Assembly: GCA_963726405.1 (NCBI GenBank)
Contig: CAVSCF010000006.1
Coordinates: 62,001-126,000, forward strand
Direction: 5' to 3'
DNA: 64,000 nt
From: JAOUJD01 sp963726405
GTDB lineage: Bacteria; Pseudomonadota; Gammaproteobacteria; Burkholderiales; Burkholderiaceae_F
The position numbers and the translations under genes were made by a program. The notes under the pieces were generated by a model that was not told the origin of the DNA, searched no databases, and worked only from the letters and a program-made list of their open reading frames with translations. Positions 1 through 7,952 of this stretch are shown piece after piece; position 1 is the stretch's first letter, and each line of letters begins with the position of its first letter.

Positions 1-79
1 CCTTGTCCGGGTTCACCGGGTGGCTGTAGCCCACCGCATCGCCCGCACCTGACAGCGCGTGGATCGAGCCGTCGCTCAC
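1..79 (-). CDS. urtD: Urea ABC transporter ATP-binding protein UrtD, N-terminus only
   Basis: Only the first ~26 codons are inside the window; the gene runs off the left edge. It opens with GTG at 79, whose GTGA overlaps the TGA of urtC, the usual sign of translational coupling inside this operon. The visible residues (VSDGSIHALSGAG...) precede any Walker motif, so the call rests on position: urtD follows urtC in urtABCDE operons and encodes one of two cytoplasmic ATPases that energise urea uptake. Identity is inferred from context rather than from a domain. Confidence 0.6.
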   Translation of the reverse strand, partial: MSDGSIHALSGAGDAVGYSHPVNPDK

Positions 80-1170
80 GAACGCGCCTCCTGCGTCGCT
101 GCCGTGGCAGGGGCCGGCTTCGTGTCCATGCGGACCGGCAGGCGTGTGCGCACCGTTTCCGCGAGGCCCGCGATGCCACGCGGCAGGAACAAGGTCGCGA
201 GCACGAACAGCAGGCCGAGGAAGTAGAGCCAGAGCTCCGGATACGCCACCGTGAACCAGGTCTTCGCGCCATTCACCGCGAACGCGCCGAGGATCGGTCC
301 CACCAGCGTGCCGCGCCCGCCGACGGCGGCCCAGATCGCGATCTCGATCGAGTTCGCCGGGCTCATCTCGCTCGGGTTGATGATGCCGACCTGCGGCACG
401 TACAAGGCGCCGGCGATGCCGCTCATCACGGCGGCAACGGTCCAGATCGCCAGCTTGTACGAGCGGGTGCGGTAGCCGAGGAACATCAGCCGCGACTCCT
501 GGTCGCGGATCGCGGTCAGCACGCGGCCCATCTTGCTGGTGACGATCCAGCGCGCGAGCAGCAGCGCGCCGAGCAGGTACACGCCCGACAGCACATACAG
601 CGCCACGCGCATCTCGGGCGAGGTGATCGGCAGTCCGAGGATGCGCTTGAAGTCCGTGAAGCCGTTGTTCCCGCCAAACCCCATGTCGTTGCGGAAGAAC
701 GCGAGCATGGCGGCGTAGGTGAGGGCCTGCGTGATGATCGAGAAGTACACGCCCTTGATGCGCGAGCGGAACGCGAAGAAACCGAACGCCAGTGCCAGCA
801 GCCCGGGGACGGCCACGACCAGCACGCAGGCCCACAGGAAGTGGTCCGTGCCGGTCCAGTACCAGGGGAACTCCTTCCAGTCGAGGAAGACCATGAAGTC
901 GGGCAAGTCGCTCTTGTAGACGCCGTCCCGCCCGATCTGCCGCATCAGGTACGTGCCGAAGGCATAGCCCCCGAGCGCGAAGAACAGGCCCTGTCCGAGC
1001 GACAGGATGCCGGTGTAGCCCCAGATCAGGTCCATCGCCAGCGCGACGACCGCGTAGCACATGAACTTGCCGAGCAGCGTGATCCAGAAGCTCGACACAT
1101 GCAGCGGACTCGCCGGCGGCAGCGCGAGGTGCAGCGTCGGCAGGACGACGACGAGCAGGGCTGCGATCAA
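76..1170 (-). CDS. urtC: Urea ABC transporter permease UrtC (5' end probably frameshifted)
   Basis: Inner-membrane permease of the branched-chain amino acid type that forms the urea channel with UrtB. About 364 aa with many hydrophobic segments. It carries the UrtC-typical region around residues 40-75 (ALAMDLIWGYTGILSLGQG) and the DLPDFMVFLDWKE stretch near 90-100. The open frame can only begin at TTG 1170, inside the first membrane helix. A better start is ATG 1213, with a GGAGGACGGGGAT Shine-Dalgarno region, but it lies in another frame; removing one base near 1186-1193 joins them and gives a normal N-terminus (MTRLFSTT.AWTAILLIAALL). The gene therefore looks complete except for an apparent single-base insertion. 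Its 3' end overlaps urtD by GTGA. Confidence 0.88.
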   Translation of the reverse strand: MIAALLVVVLPTLHLALPPASPLHVSSFWITLLGKFMCYAVVALAMDLIWGYTGILSLGQGLFFALGGYAFGTYLMRQIGRDGVYKSDLPDFMVFLDWKEFPWYWTGTDHFLWACVLVVAVPGLLALAFGFFAFRSRIKGVYFSIITQALTYAAMLAFFRNDMGFGGNNGFTDFKRILGLPITSPEMRVALYVLSGVYLLGALLLARWIVTSKMGRVLTAIRDQESRLMFLGYRTRSYKLAIWTVAAVMSGIAGALYVPQVGIINPSEMSPANSIEIAIWAAVGGRGTLVGPILGAFAVNGAKTWFTVAYPELWLYFLGLLFVLATLFLPRGIAGLAETVRTRLPVRMDTKPAPATAATQEARS

Positions 1171-1212
1171 GAGGATCGCGGTCCATGCGCGTCGTGCTGA
1201 ACAGGCGCGTCA

Positions 1213-1433
1213 TATCCCCGTCCTCCAACGCCGGCGCGCGCGGAGCGCGCTGGGGACTTCGAAGCGCAGTCGTGACGTCACTTTCCGTGACTGGGGGAGC
1301 ACGAGGGGGCCAGCGCTGCGCGCTGGCCCGATGGGCCGCATGACGCTCCCCGGCTGCGCCGGGTCGGGCAGCCCCCTCGACTCGTCAAGCAATGGAGGCC
1401 CGAGAGACCGCACGATGAGAAGAAGGCTCTCCA
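1213..1433 (-). repeat. Hairpin-rich spacer between urtB and urtC
   Basis: About 220 bases between the predicted true end of urtB and the ribosome-binding site of urtC. It holds a perfect 10-bp stem with a 3-base loop (1307-1329, GGGCCAGCGC/GCGCTGGCCC), a 6-bp stem with the same TGC loop (1349-1363, CCCGGC/GCCGGG), and shorter dyads (GTGACGTCAC near 1272-1281; a GC-only dyad near 1230-1250). There is no T-tract, so these are not simple terminators. They resemble extragenic palindromic elements or mRNA-stability hairpins inside the operon. Confidence 0.6.
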
Positions 1434-3045
1434 TCACGCTTCGGCACTCCTTCCCTTCAGAGCGAACAGCCCCTGCGGGCCGCTTCTGGATGAAGAGAAT
1501 GATGAAGACGAGCACCATGATCTTCGCCAGGACCGCGCCGGACAGCGGCTCGAGGAACTTGGCGATTGCGCCCAGGCCGAATGCCGCGATCACCGTGCCG
1601 GCGAGCTGGCCCACGCCGCCCAGCACGACCACCATGAAACTGTCGACGATGTAGGCCTGTCCCAGGTCCGGACCGACGTTGCCGATCTGCGAGAGGGCAA
1701 CGCCGCCGAGCCCGGCGACGCCGGAGCCCAGGCCAAAGGTCAGCATGTCGACCTGGTGGGTCGGCACGCCGGTGCAGCTCGCCATCGCGCGGTTCTGCGT
1801 CACTCCACGGACGAACAGACCGACGCGTGTGCGGTTGATCAGCAGCCACACGGCGGCCAGCACGACGAGTGCGAACGCGACGATGGCGATGCGATTGAAC
1901 GGGATCACGTACCCGCCGGCGATCGCGATGCCGCCTGACAGCCACGACGGGTTTTCCACTTCGACGTTCTGCGCGCCGAAGAGCGAGCGGCACGCCTGGA
2001 TCAGGAGCAGGCTGACGCCCCACGTGGTGAGCAGCGTCTCGAGCGGCCGGCCGTACAGCCAGCGCAGGACGCTGCGCTCGAGCGCCATGCCGATGATCGC
2101 GGTTACCGCGAACGCCGCCGGCAGCGCGGCCACGACGTACCAGTCGAACGCGGCGGGCATGTACTGGCGGAACACGCCCTGCGTCAGGTAGGTCGTGTAC
2201 GCACCGATCATCAGGAACTCGCCGTGGGCCATGTTGATGATGCCCATCAGCCCGTAGGTGATCGCGAGACCGAGGGCCGCGAGCAGCAGGATCGAACCGA
2301 GGCTCAGCCCGGTGAACAGCGCCAGGCCGAACTCGGTGGACTGGAGGCGGCGGTTGATTTCGTTCAGCGACAGTTGCGCCGTCTGCCGCACGCGCTCGTC
2401 GGGTTCGGCGTAGGTGCCGTCACCTGCCTTTGCGACGAGCGCCGAGAGCAGTTGCCGCACTTGCGGATCGTTGCTCTTCGCGAGTGTGGCCGCGGCCTTG
2501 GCTCGCAGTTCAGGGTCGGAATTCTTCAGCGCCAGGGAGGCCGCGGACAGCTCGAGGGTCGTCCTGACCTCGGGGTCGGTCTCCTTGACGATCGCCTGCT
2601 GAACGATCGGCAGCAGGCCCTCGTTCTCCGAGCCTTGCAGCGACTTCGCCGCGGCCAGCCGCGCGGCGACGTCCGGGCTTGCGAGCTTGAGCGCCGCGAG
2701 CGCGGTGTCGATCTCGCCGCGCATGCGGTTGTTCACGACCAGCGCGTCGAAGCCGGCGGCAACGGGCCCGAGGGGCGCACCGGTCACCGCGTCGGTCATC
2801 CGGCCGTCGGCGACGATGACTGCTCGACGGCCGTCGTCGACCAGTCCGAGCGCGTCGCTCGAAAGCGCTTTCAGGATGTCGGTGGCCCGCGGTTCCTGCG
2901 CGGCCGTGAGCTTGCGGATCGCGTCGATGCGCACGTCGGCGTCCTCGTCTGCAAGCTGCAGCACCAGAGCGGGGTCGATGGCCGCCGACGCCGGCGCCAC
3001 GAACAACGCGAGCACCAGCGCGAGAAGACGGAGAGAACGGAACAT
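1434..3045 (-). CDS. urtB: Urea ABC transporter permease UrtB, frameshift near its C-terminus
   Basis: Inner-membrane permease paired with UrtC. ATG 3045 starts a signal-peptide-like segment (MFRSLRLLALVLALFVAP). This is followed by a periplasmic HEAT-like repeat domain (residues ~25-170), as is normal for proteobacterial UrtB, and then the membrane permease domain with ITYGLMGIINMAHGEF. The frame as written passes the expected end and continues to a stop at 1210 with Arg/Pro-rich sequence unlike the family. Dropping one base in the GCGGGCC stretch at ~1477-1481 restores a typical tail (RPQGLFALKGRSAEA) ending at TGA 1436-1434, ~536 aa in all. A one-base insertion, real or an error, is therefore inferred. 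It lies downstream of urtA with a 68-base gap. Confidence 0.85.
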
Positions 3046-3113
3046 GGACTTCCAGAGAGGCGGAGCGGGCGGCCTCCGTTCCAGGGAAAGGCGCCCGCTC
3101 CGGTACTGCACGA

Positions 3114-4370
3114 TCAGACCGGACTGTCCGGCTTCTTCTCGTTGCCGGCGATGAACGGACTCCATGGCTGCGCGCGGATGGGGCCCTTCGTCTTCCACAC
3201 TACGTTGAACTGGCCGTCGGCGCGCACCTCGCCGATGAACACCGGCTTGTGCAGATGGTGGTTCTTCTCGTCCATCTTCACCTTGAAGCCGCACGGCGCG
3301 TCGAACGACTGGCCGCCCATCGCGGCGATCACCGGATCGATGTCCGTCGTCTTCGCCTTCTCGACCGCCTGCTTCCACATGTGCATGCCGATGAAGGTCG
3401 CTTCCATCGGGTCGTTGGTGACGACCTTGTCCGCGTTGGGGAGCTTCTGCTTGAGCGCCCACTCCTTGTACATCTTGATGAAGGCGTCGTTCTGCGGGTT
3501 CTTCAGCGACATGAAGTAGTTCCAGGCCGCGAGGTGACCGACGAGCGGCTTGGTGTCGACACCGCGCAGTTCCTCCTCGCCGACCGAGAAGGCGACGACC
3601 GGGACGTCCTTGGCCTTGAGTCCGGCGTTGCCCAGCTCCTTGTAGAAGGGCACGTTGGAGTCGCCGTTGATCGTGGAGATCACGCAGGTCTTGCCGCCGC
3701 TCGCGAACTTCTTGATGTTCGCGACGATCGTCTGGTAGTCGCTATGGCCGAACGGGGTGTAGACCTCCTCGATGTCCTTCTCGGCGACGCCCTTGCTCTT
3801 GAGGAACGCGCGCAGGATCTTGTTGGTCGTGCGCGGGTAGACGTAGTCGGTGCCGAGCAGGAAGAAGCGCTTGGCGCCGCCGCCATCCTTGCTCATCAGG
3901 TATTCGGTGGCCGGGATCGCCTGCTGGTTCGGGGCCGCCCCGGTGTAGAACACGTTCTTCTCGAGCTCTTCGCCCTCGTACTGCACGGGGTAGAAGAGCA
4001 GGTGATTGAGCTCCTTGAACACCGGCAGCACGCTCTTGCGGGACACCGAGGTCCAGCAACCGAACACGACCGCGACCTTGTCCTGCGTGATCAGCTGGCG
4101 TGCCTTCTCGGCGAACAGCGGCCAGTTCGACGCCGGATCGACCACGACCGGCTCGAGCGGCCGCCCCATCACGCCGCCCGCCGCGTTGATCTGTGCGATC
4201 GTCATCAGCGCCGTTTCCTTCAGCGCCGTTTCGGAGATCGCCATCGTGCCGGACAGCGAATGAAGAATTCCAACCTTGATCGGCGTCTTGGCCTGGCTGA
4301 ACGCCGTTGAGATCGACGAGCAGCTCAGTGCAACCGCGCCCCCCGCCTGAATGAATTGTCTGCGGTCCAT
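3114..4370 (-). CDS. urtA: Urea ABC transporter substrate-binding protein UrtA
   Basis: Periplasmic urea-binding protein, first gene of the urt operon. ATG 4370 gives 418 aa. The N-terminus (MDRRQFIQAGGAVALS) has a twin-arginine and a hydrophobic stretch followed by FSQA, consistent with Tat or Sec export. The mature part has the type-1 periplasmic fold sequence of the FmdD/AmiC/UrtA group: KVGILHSLSGTMAISE, VVFGCWTSVSRKSVLPVF, LLFYPVQYEGEE and LLGTDYVYPRTTN. Longer in-frame upstream starts would extend over the promoter region and lack homology, so they are rejected. A sigma-54-like promoter lies ~46-61 bases upstream, implying induction under nitrogen limitation. Confidence 0.95.
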   Translation of the reverse strand: MDRRQFIQAGGAVALSCSSISTAFSQAKTPIKVGILHSLSGTMAISETALKETALMTIAQINAAGGVMGRPLEPVVVDPASNWPLFAEKARQLITQDKVAVVFGCWTSVSRKSVLPVFKELNHLLFYPVQYEGEELEKNVFYTGAAPNQQAIPATEYLMSKDGGGAKRFFLLGTDYVYPRTTNKILRAFLKSKGVAEKDIEEVYTPFGHSDYQTIVANIKKFASGGKTCVISTINGDSNVPFYKELGNAGLKAKDVPVVAFSVGEEELRGVDTKPLVGHLAAWNYFMSLKNPQNDAFIKMYKEWALKQKLPNADKVVTNDPMEATFIGMHMWKQAVEKAKTTDIDPVIAAMGGQSFDAPCGFKVKMDEKNHHLHKPVFIGEVRADGQFNVVWKTKGPIRAQPWSPFIAGNEKKPDSPV

Positions 4371-4415
4371 CCGTTTTCCCCTGAGTGAGCACCCGATCGG
4401 CGCTGTGCAGTGCAA

Positions 4416-4431
4416 TACAAGTTCCATGCCA
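4416..4431 (-). promoter_or_regulatory. Sigma-54 (-24/-12) type promoter for urtA
   Basis: Read on the minus strand the sequence is TGGCAT-N5-TTGTA, against the sigma-54 consensus TGGCAC-N5-TTGCA. The invariant GG is present with correct spacing; the -12 element has GT instead of GC. It would start transcription ~12 bases further on, leaving a ~35-base leader to urtA. The weaker -12 element is the main reservation. Confidence 0.6.
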
Positions 4432-4471
4432 CGCGTTTTCGAGAGCGTTCTGCACTGAGAAGCGGCCAACC

Positions 4472-4488
4472 TGCACCAACAACGTGAG
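4472..4488. promoter_or_regulatory. NtrC-like binding dyad (promoter-proximal)
   Basis: TGCAC-N7-GTGAG on the plus strand, compared with the NtrC consensus TGCAC-N7-GTGCA: one arm is perfect, the other matches 3 of 5 bases. It lies ~50-60 bases upstream of the sigma-54-like element of urtA. Confidence 0.45.
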
Positions 4489-4513
4489 TTGCGGCACGTT
4501 GTCCGCACGACGG

Positions 4514-4530
4514 AGCACGTGCGTGGTGCA
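4514..4530. promoter_or_regulatory. NtrC-like binding dyad (promoter-distal)
   Basis: AGCAC-N7-GTGCA, matching the TGCAC-N7-GTGCA consensus of NtrC at 9 of 10 arm positions. It lies ~100 bases upstream of the -24/-12 element, the usual distance for an enhancer-type NtrC site. The rest of the 4371-4709 gap shows no gene; it separates divergent urtA and the ABC1 kinase gene. Confidence 0.55.
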
Positions 4531-4709
4531 CCCGAGCGTGCGCGGACTAGACTGCTCGCTCGCTTCACTGTCGCGTGCATGCGGTCCAGCGGTCCGTGCG
4601 TTCGCTTTGTCTTCAGGGATGGAAACATCACGGGAACGGGCCTTGCCGTGGCTGGCCCTTCGCGCCGGTCCCGACACTTCTGCCTCATGACGCACCGGCG
4701 CGACCTTCA

Positions 4710-6062
4710 ATGACCCGCAAGCCTTCTCCCGCCGCCGTCCCCCAAAGTCGCCTCGGTCGCCTCGCCCGCATCGGCTTCGCCGCGGGCGAACTCGCCGTCG
4801 GCGGAGCCATCGAGGGACTGCGTCGTCTGGGCCAGCCTAACGATCCGAAGGCGGGCAGTCCGCTCTTCACGGCCGCCACCGCGCGGCGACTGGCCGAGCG
4901 GCTTTCGAACCTGCGCGGCGCGGCGATGAAGCTCGGCCAGCTGATTTCGCTGCAGGGTGAAGACGTGCTGCCGCCGGAGTTCGCGCAGGCGCTGGCGGTG
5001 CTGCGCTCGTCGGCGGCGCCGATGCCGTCGGTGCAACTGCATCGCGTGCTTGGCCGCGAGTACGGCAAGGGGTGGGAGCGCCGCTTCGCGGAGTTCAACG
5101 ACGAGCCGGTCGCCGCGGCCTCGATCGGCCAGGTGCATCGCGCACGCACCCGCGACGGCCGCGACCTCGCCCTGAAAATCCAGTACCCCGGTGTCGCGAA
5201 GTCGATCACGAGCGACGTCGACAACGTCGCGGCCCTGCTGCGCATGGCGAACGTGCTTCCGCTGGGCATCGACGTTCGCGGCATCGCCAGCGAGGCGAAG
5301 CGCCAGTTGCAGCAGGAGTCGGACTACGTCGCCGAGGGCCGTTTCCTCGAGAAGTACGCGAAGCTGGTCGCCGACGACTCCGACCTGCGCGTGCCGCGCG
5401 TGCACTGGGACTTCACCACGCCGCGCGTGATGGCGATGGATTTCGTCGAGGGCGTGCCGCTCGAGGACATGGCGCGCGACGGCGTGCCGCAGAAGCAGCG
5501 CGACAAGCTCGGCATGGCGCTGGAGCACCTGATGTTCCGCGAGCTGTTCGAGTTCCGCGTGATGCAGACGGACCCGAACTTCGCGAACTACCTGTTCCAG
5601 CCCGACACGGAACAGCTCGTGCTGCTCGATTTCGGCGCGACGATGCTGCTGCCGGCCGCGATGGTGGAGAAGTTCCGCCGCATCACGCGCGCTGTGATCG
5701 CGCACGACCGCATGGCGATCGCGAAGGAAGCGGTCGCGATCGGCTACCTCGCGGCCGATGCGCCAGCAGACCAGGTGGAGGCGGTGGTCGACGTCATCCT
5801 GCTGGTCTGCGAACCGCTGCAGCATCGCGGGCGGTATGACTTCGGCGCCTCGAACCTGCCGTCGCGCGCCCGCGACCTCGGTTTCGACCTCGCTTTCAAG
5901 CAGGGCCTCCTGAAGGCGCCCCCGCCCGAAACGATGTTCCTGCACCGCAAGATCGCCGGCATGTACCTGCTGGTCGCTCGCCTCGGCGCGCGCATCGACG
6001 TGCGCAGGCTGATCCAGCCGCTGCTCGACGACGTGCCGGCCGCCCCGGCTAGACGATCCTGA
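4710..6062 (+). CDS. ABC1/COQ8-family atypical kinase
   Basis: Member of the UbiB/ABC1/COQ8 atypical kinase family, whose members support ubiquinone biosynthesis or lipid handling. ATG 4710 gives 450 aa. Visible motifs in order: the KxGQ motif (MKLGQLISLQGED, ~residues 72-85), the Ala-rich loop AAASIGQVH replacing a P-loop, ALKIQYPG with the nucleotide-binding Lys, MQTDPNFANY as catalytic loop and LLDFGAT as metal-binding DFG. The QTDPN.AN form matches the eukaryotic COQ8/ADCK type more than bacterial UbiB (HADPHPGN), and there is no C-terminal membrane anchor pair. It is divergent from urtA and its last 14 bases overlap the convergent FAH gene. Confidence 0.85.
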   Translation: MTRKPSPAAVPQSRLGRLARIGFAAGELAVGGAIEGLRRLGQPNDPKAGSPLFTAATARRLAERLSNLRGAAMKLGQLISLQGEDVLPPEFAQALAVLRSSAAPMPSVQLHRVLGREYGKGWERRFAEFNDEPVAAASIGQVHRARTRDGRDLALKIQYPGVAKSITSDVDNVAALLRMANVLPLGIDVRGIASEAKRQLQQESDYVAEGRFLEKYAKLVADDSDLRVPRVHWDFTTPRVMAMDFVEGVPLEDMARDGVPQKQRDKLGMALEHLMFRELFEFRVMQTDPNFANYLFQPDTEQLVLLDFGATMLLPAAMVEKFRRITRAVIAHDRMAIAKEAVAIGYLAADAPADQVEAVVDVILLVCEPLQHRGRYDFGASNLPSRARDLGFDLAFKQGLLKAPPPETMFLHRKIAGMYLLVARLGARIDVRRLIQPLLDDVPAAPARRS

Positions 6063-6855
6063 TGCTCATGTTCGGCAGGCCGTCGATGTGCGTTTCGATC
6101 ACGTCGCCGCGCACGACCGGTCCGACGTTTTCCGGCGTGCCGGAATAGATGATGTCGCCCGGGACGAGCTCCGACGCCTCGGAGAGTCGGCTGACCTGCT
6201 CCGCGACGCTCCAGATCATGTGATCGAGGGTCGCGTTCTGCTTCGTCTGGCCGTTGACCTTCAGCCAGATCGCGCCCTTCGTGAAGTGCCCGGTCTGCGA
6301 TGCGAGGTGCAGGGGACCGAGCACCGCCGAGTTGTCGAAGCTCTTGCCGATCTCCCACGGCTTCTTCTGGTCGCCCATCATCCGCTGCAGGTCGCGCCGC
6401 GTCATGTCGAGACCCACCGCGTACGCGTAGACGCAGTCGAGGGCCTTGTCGACCGGGATGTTGCGGCCGCCGCGATGCAGGGCGGCGACCAGTTCGACTT
6501 CGTAGTGATAGTTCTTCGTCAGCGACGGATAAGGATGGTCGGCCACGGTGCCCGGCGCCACGTTCTGGATCGCGTCCGTCGGCTTCTGGAAGAAGAAGGG
6601 TGGTTCGCGCGTCGGGTCGGAGCCCATCTCCCGCGCGTGCGCGGCGTAGTTGCGGCCGATGCAGTAGATGCGACGCACGGGGAACTTGAGATCGGAGTTC
6701 GCGATCGGGATGTAGGTGTCGGCGACCGTGAACGGGGACTTCGGAGCGGAACCGGAAGCGCCCGCCGTGGCGCAGCCGGCCAGGGCGCCGACGCCGAGGA
6801 CGGCGGCCGACTGCAGTGCCACGCGGCGCGCGGCGTCGTGATTAGCCGAAGTCAT
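6049..6855 (-). CDS. FAH-family hydrolase with an export signal
   Basis: Fumarylacetoacetate-hydrolase superfamily (fumarylpyruvate hydrolase/isomerase-like), 268 aa from ATG 6855, which follows AAAGGAGACTTCC. Core motifs: RRIYCIGRNYAAHA, PPFFFQKP, YEVELV (metal Glu pair), VGLDMTRRDLQ (metal Asp), FDNSAVLGP and GTPENVGP. What is odd is the first ~40 residues: ARRVALQSAAVLGVGALAGC is a twin-arginine-like hydrophobic signal ending in a lipobox-like LAGC, whereas FAH enzymes are normally cytoplasmic. The substrate cannot be told from sequence. It overlaps the EamA permease gene by ATGA, so the two are probably one operon. Confidence 0.85.
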   Translation of the reverse strand: MTSANHDAARRVALQSAAVLGVGALAGCATAGASGSAPKSPFTVADTYIPIANSDLKFPVRRIYCIGRNYAAHAREMGSDPTREPPFFFQKPTDAIQNVAPGTVADHPYPSLTKNYHYEVELVAALHRGGRNIPVDKALDCVYAYAVGLDMTRRDLQRMMGDQKKPWEIGKSFDNSAVLGPLHLASQTGHFTKGAIWLKVNGQTKQNATLDHMIWSVAEQVSRLSEASELVPGDIIYSGTPENVGPVVRGDVIETHIDGLPNMSIRIV

Positions 6856-7796
6856 GGAAGTCTCCTTTCTGGTGCCGAGCGAACGGCAGGTGACTGCGCC
6901 GGCGTCCCGGCCGGCGAGGTGGCAATCAATAGCACACCGGCGGTGGCGAGCGCGAGCGCGGCGCCGTGCACCGCGGTGAAATGTTCGCCCAGCAGCAGCA
7001 CCCCGACGGCGGTCGCGGCGATCGGCAGCGCGACCGTGAAGACGCCGGCCTGGCTGGCTGGAACGTGCTTGAGCCCGGAGACCCACATCCAGACGGAGAA
7101 CAGGCCCGCCGCCAGCGAGTAGAACACCAGCAGCGTCCACAGGCCTGCGGTCATCGGAGCCAGGTCGACGCGCATCAGCTGCCACACGCCGAGCGGCGCG
7201 GTGAGCATCAGGCCCCACAGGTTGATCAGGGCCGACACTCGCAGCGGCGTGCGCGTCTGCGCCAGGCGCTTTCCGAGGATCACGTAGCTTGCCTCGCAGA
7301 TCACCGCACCGAACATCAGCAGATTGCCGAGCAACTGTTGATGCGTCGTCGTGCTGCCGTCGCCCCTGGCGAACTGCAGCAGCACGATGCCGGCGACCGC
7401 CAGGGCGATCGCGATGAGCGTGCGCCGTGACAACGCCTCGCGGAGAAACACCTTCGACAGCAGCGCCACGACGGCCGGCAGGGTGGCGAGGATCACGCCG
7501 GCCGCCGTCGCCGTGGTGCGCTGGATGCCGGACAGCATGCAGACCGAGAACAGGAAATTGCCGAAGAACGACATCAGGAAGAGCCACCGGTGTTCGCTCG
7601 AGGTCAGCGGCGCTTCCCCGCTCGCGCGCGCGGTCCAGGGAACCATGGCCACGGCTCCGATGGCGAAGCGCAGGAACGCCAGCGCGAACACCGGCAGGAC
7701 GGCGACCAGCGGCTTGGACAGCGCAACGTAGCTGCCCACCAGCGTCATCGACGCCGTCAGCAGCAGGTAGGCCGTCAGACGGGGCGGGGAATGCAT
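6852..7796 (-). CDS. EamA/DMT-family permease
   Basis: Inner-membrane transporter of the drug/metabolite superfamily, ~314 aa from ATG 7796 (GTG or ATG at 7817 would add seven residues). It has about ten hydrophobic segments arranged as two EamA repeats. The first ends around the Lys-Val-Phe-Leu-Arg-Glu region (SKVFLREALS), the second near LLLGEHFTAVHG; both carry the acidic E typical of these repeats. Members export amino acids, metabolites or drugs; no substrate can be assigned here. Its stop overlaps the start of the exported FAH hydrolase, suggesting a shared substrate. Confidence 0.85.
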   Translation of the reverse strand: MHSPPRLTAYLLLTASMTLVGSYVALSKPLVAVLPVFALAFLRFAIGAVAMVPWTARASGEAPLTSSEHRWLFLMSFFGNFLFSVCMLSGIQRTTATAAGVILATLPAVVALLSKVFLREALSRRTLIAIALAVAGIVLLQFARGDGSTTTHQQLLGNLLMFGAVICEASYVILGKRLAQTRTPLRVSALINLWGLMLTAPLGVWQLMRVDLAPMTAGLWTLLVFYSLAAGLFSVWMWVSGLKHVPASQAGVFTVALPIAATAVGVLLLGEHFTAVHGAALALATAGVLLIATSPAGTPAQSPAVRSAPERRLP

Positions 7797-7952
7797 CGCG
7801 GCGACGATACCGGACACCCCCGTGCGCCCGGTGGGCGGCGCTCGTTACGTGCAGGAATACGCATATGTGACGCGCGACCGCAGGCGGGGGTCCCGGACCT
7901 CTAAGATGCCCGGTTCGTCGCCGCCTCCCCGCGGCTGTCTTCGGAGGTTTTC

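Noticed and set aside
1210..1433. The read-through end of urtB stops in an ATGA overlap with ATG 1213 of urtC, as if the long frame were real.
   Set aside because: The tail is Arg/Pro-rich, unlike any UrtB C-terminus, and removing one base gives the conserved end; a chance overlap is about one in three for a stop near a start.
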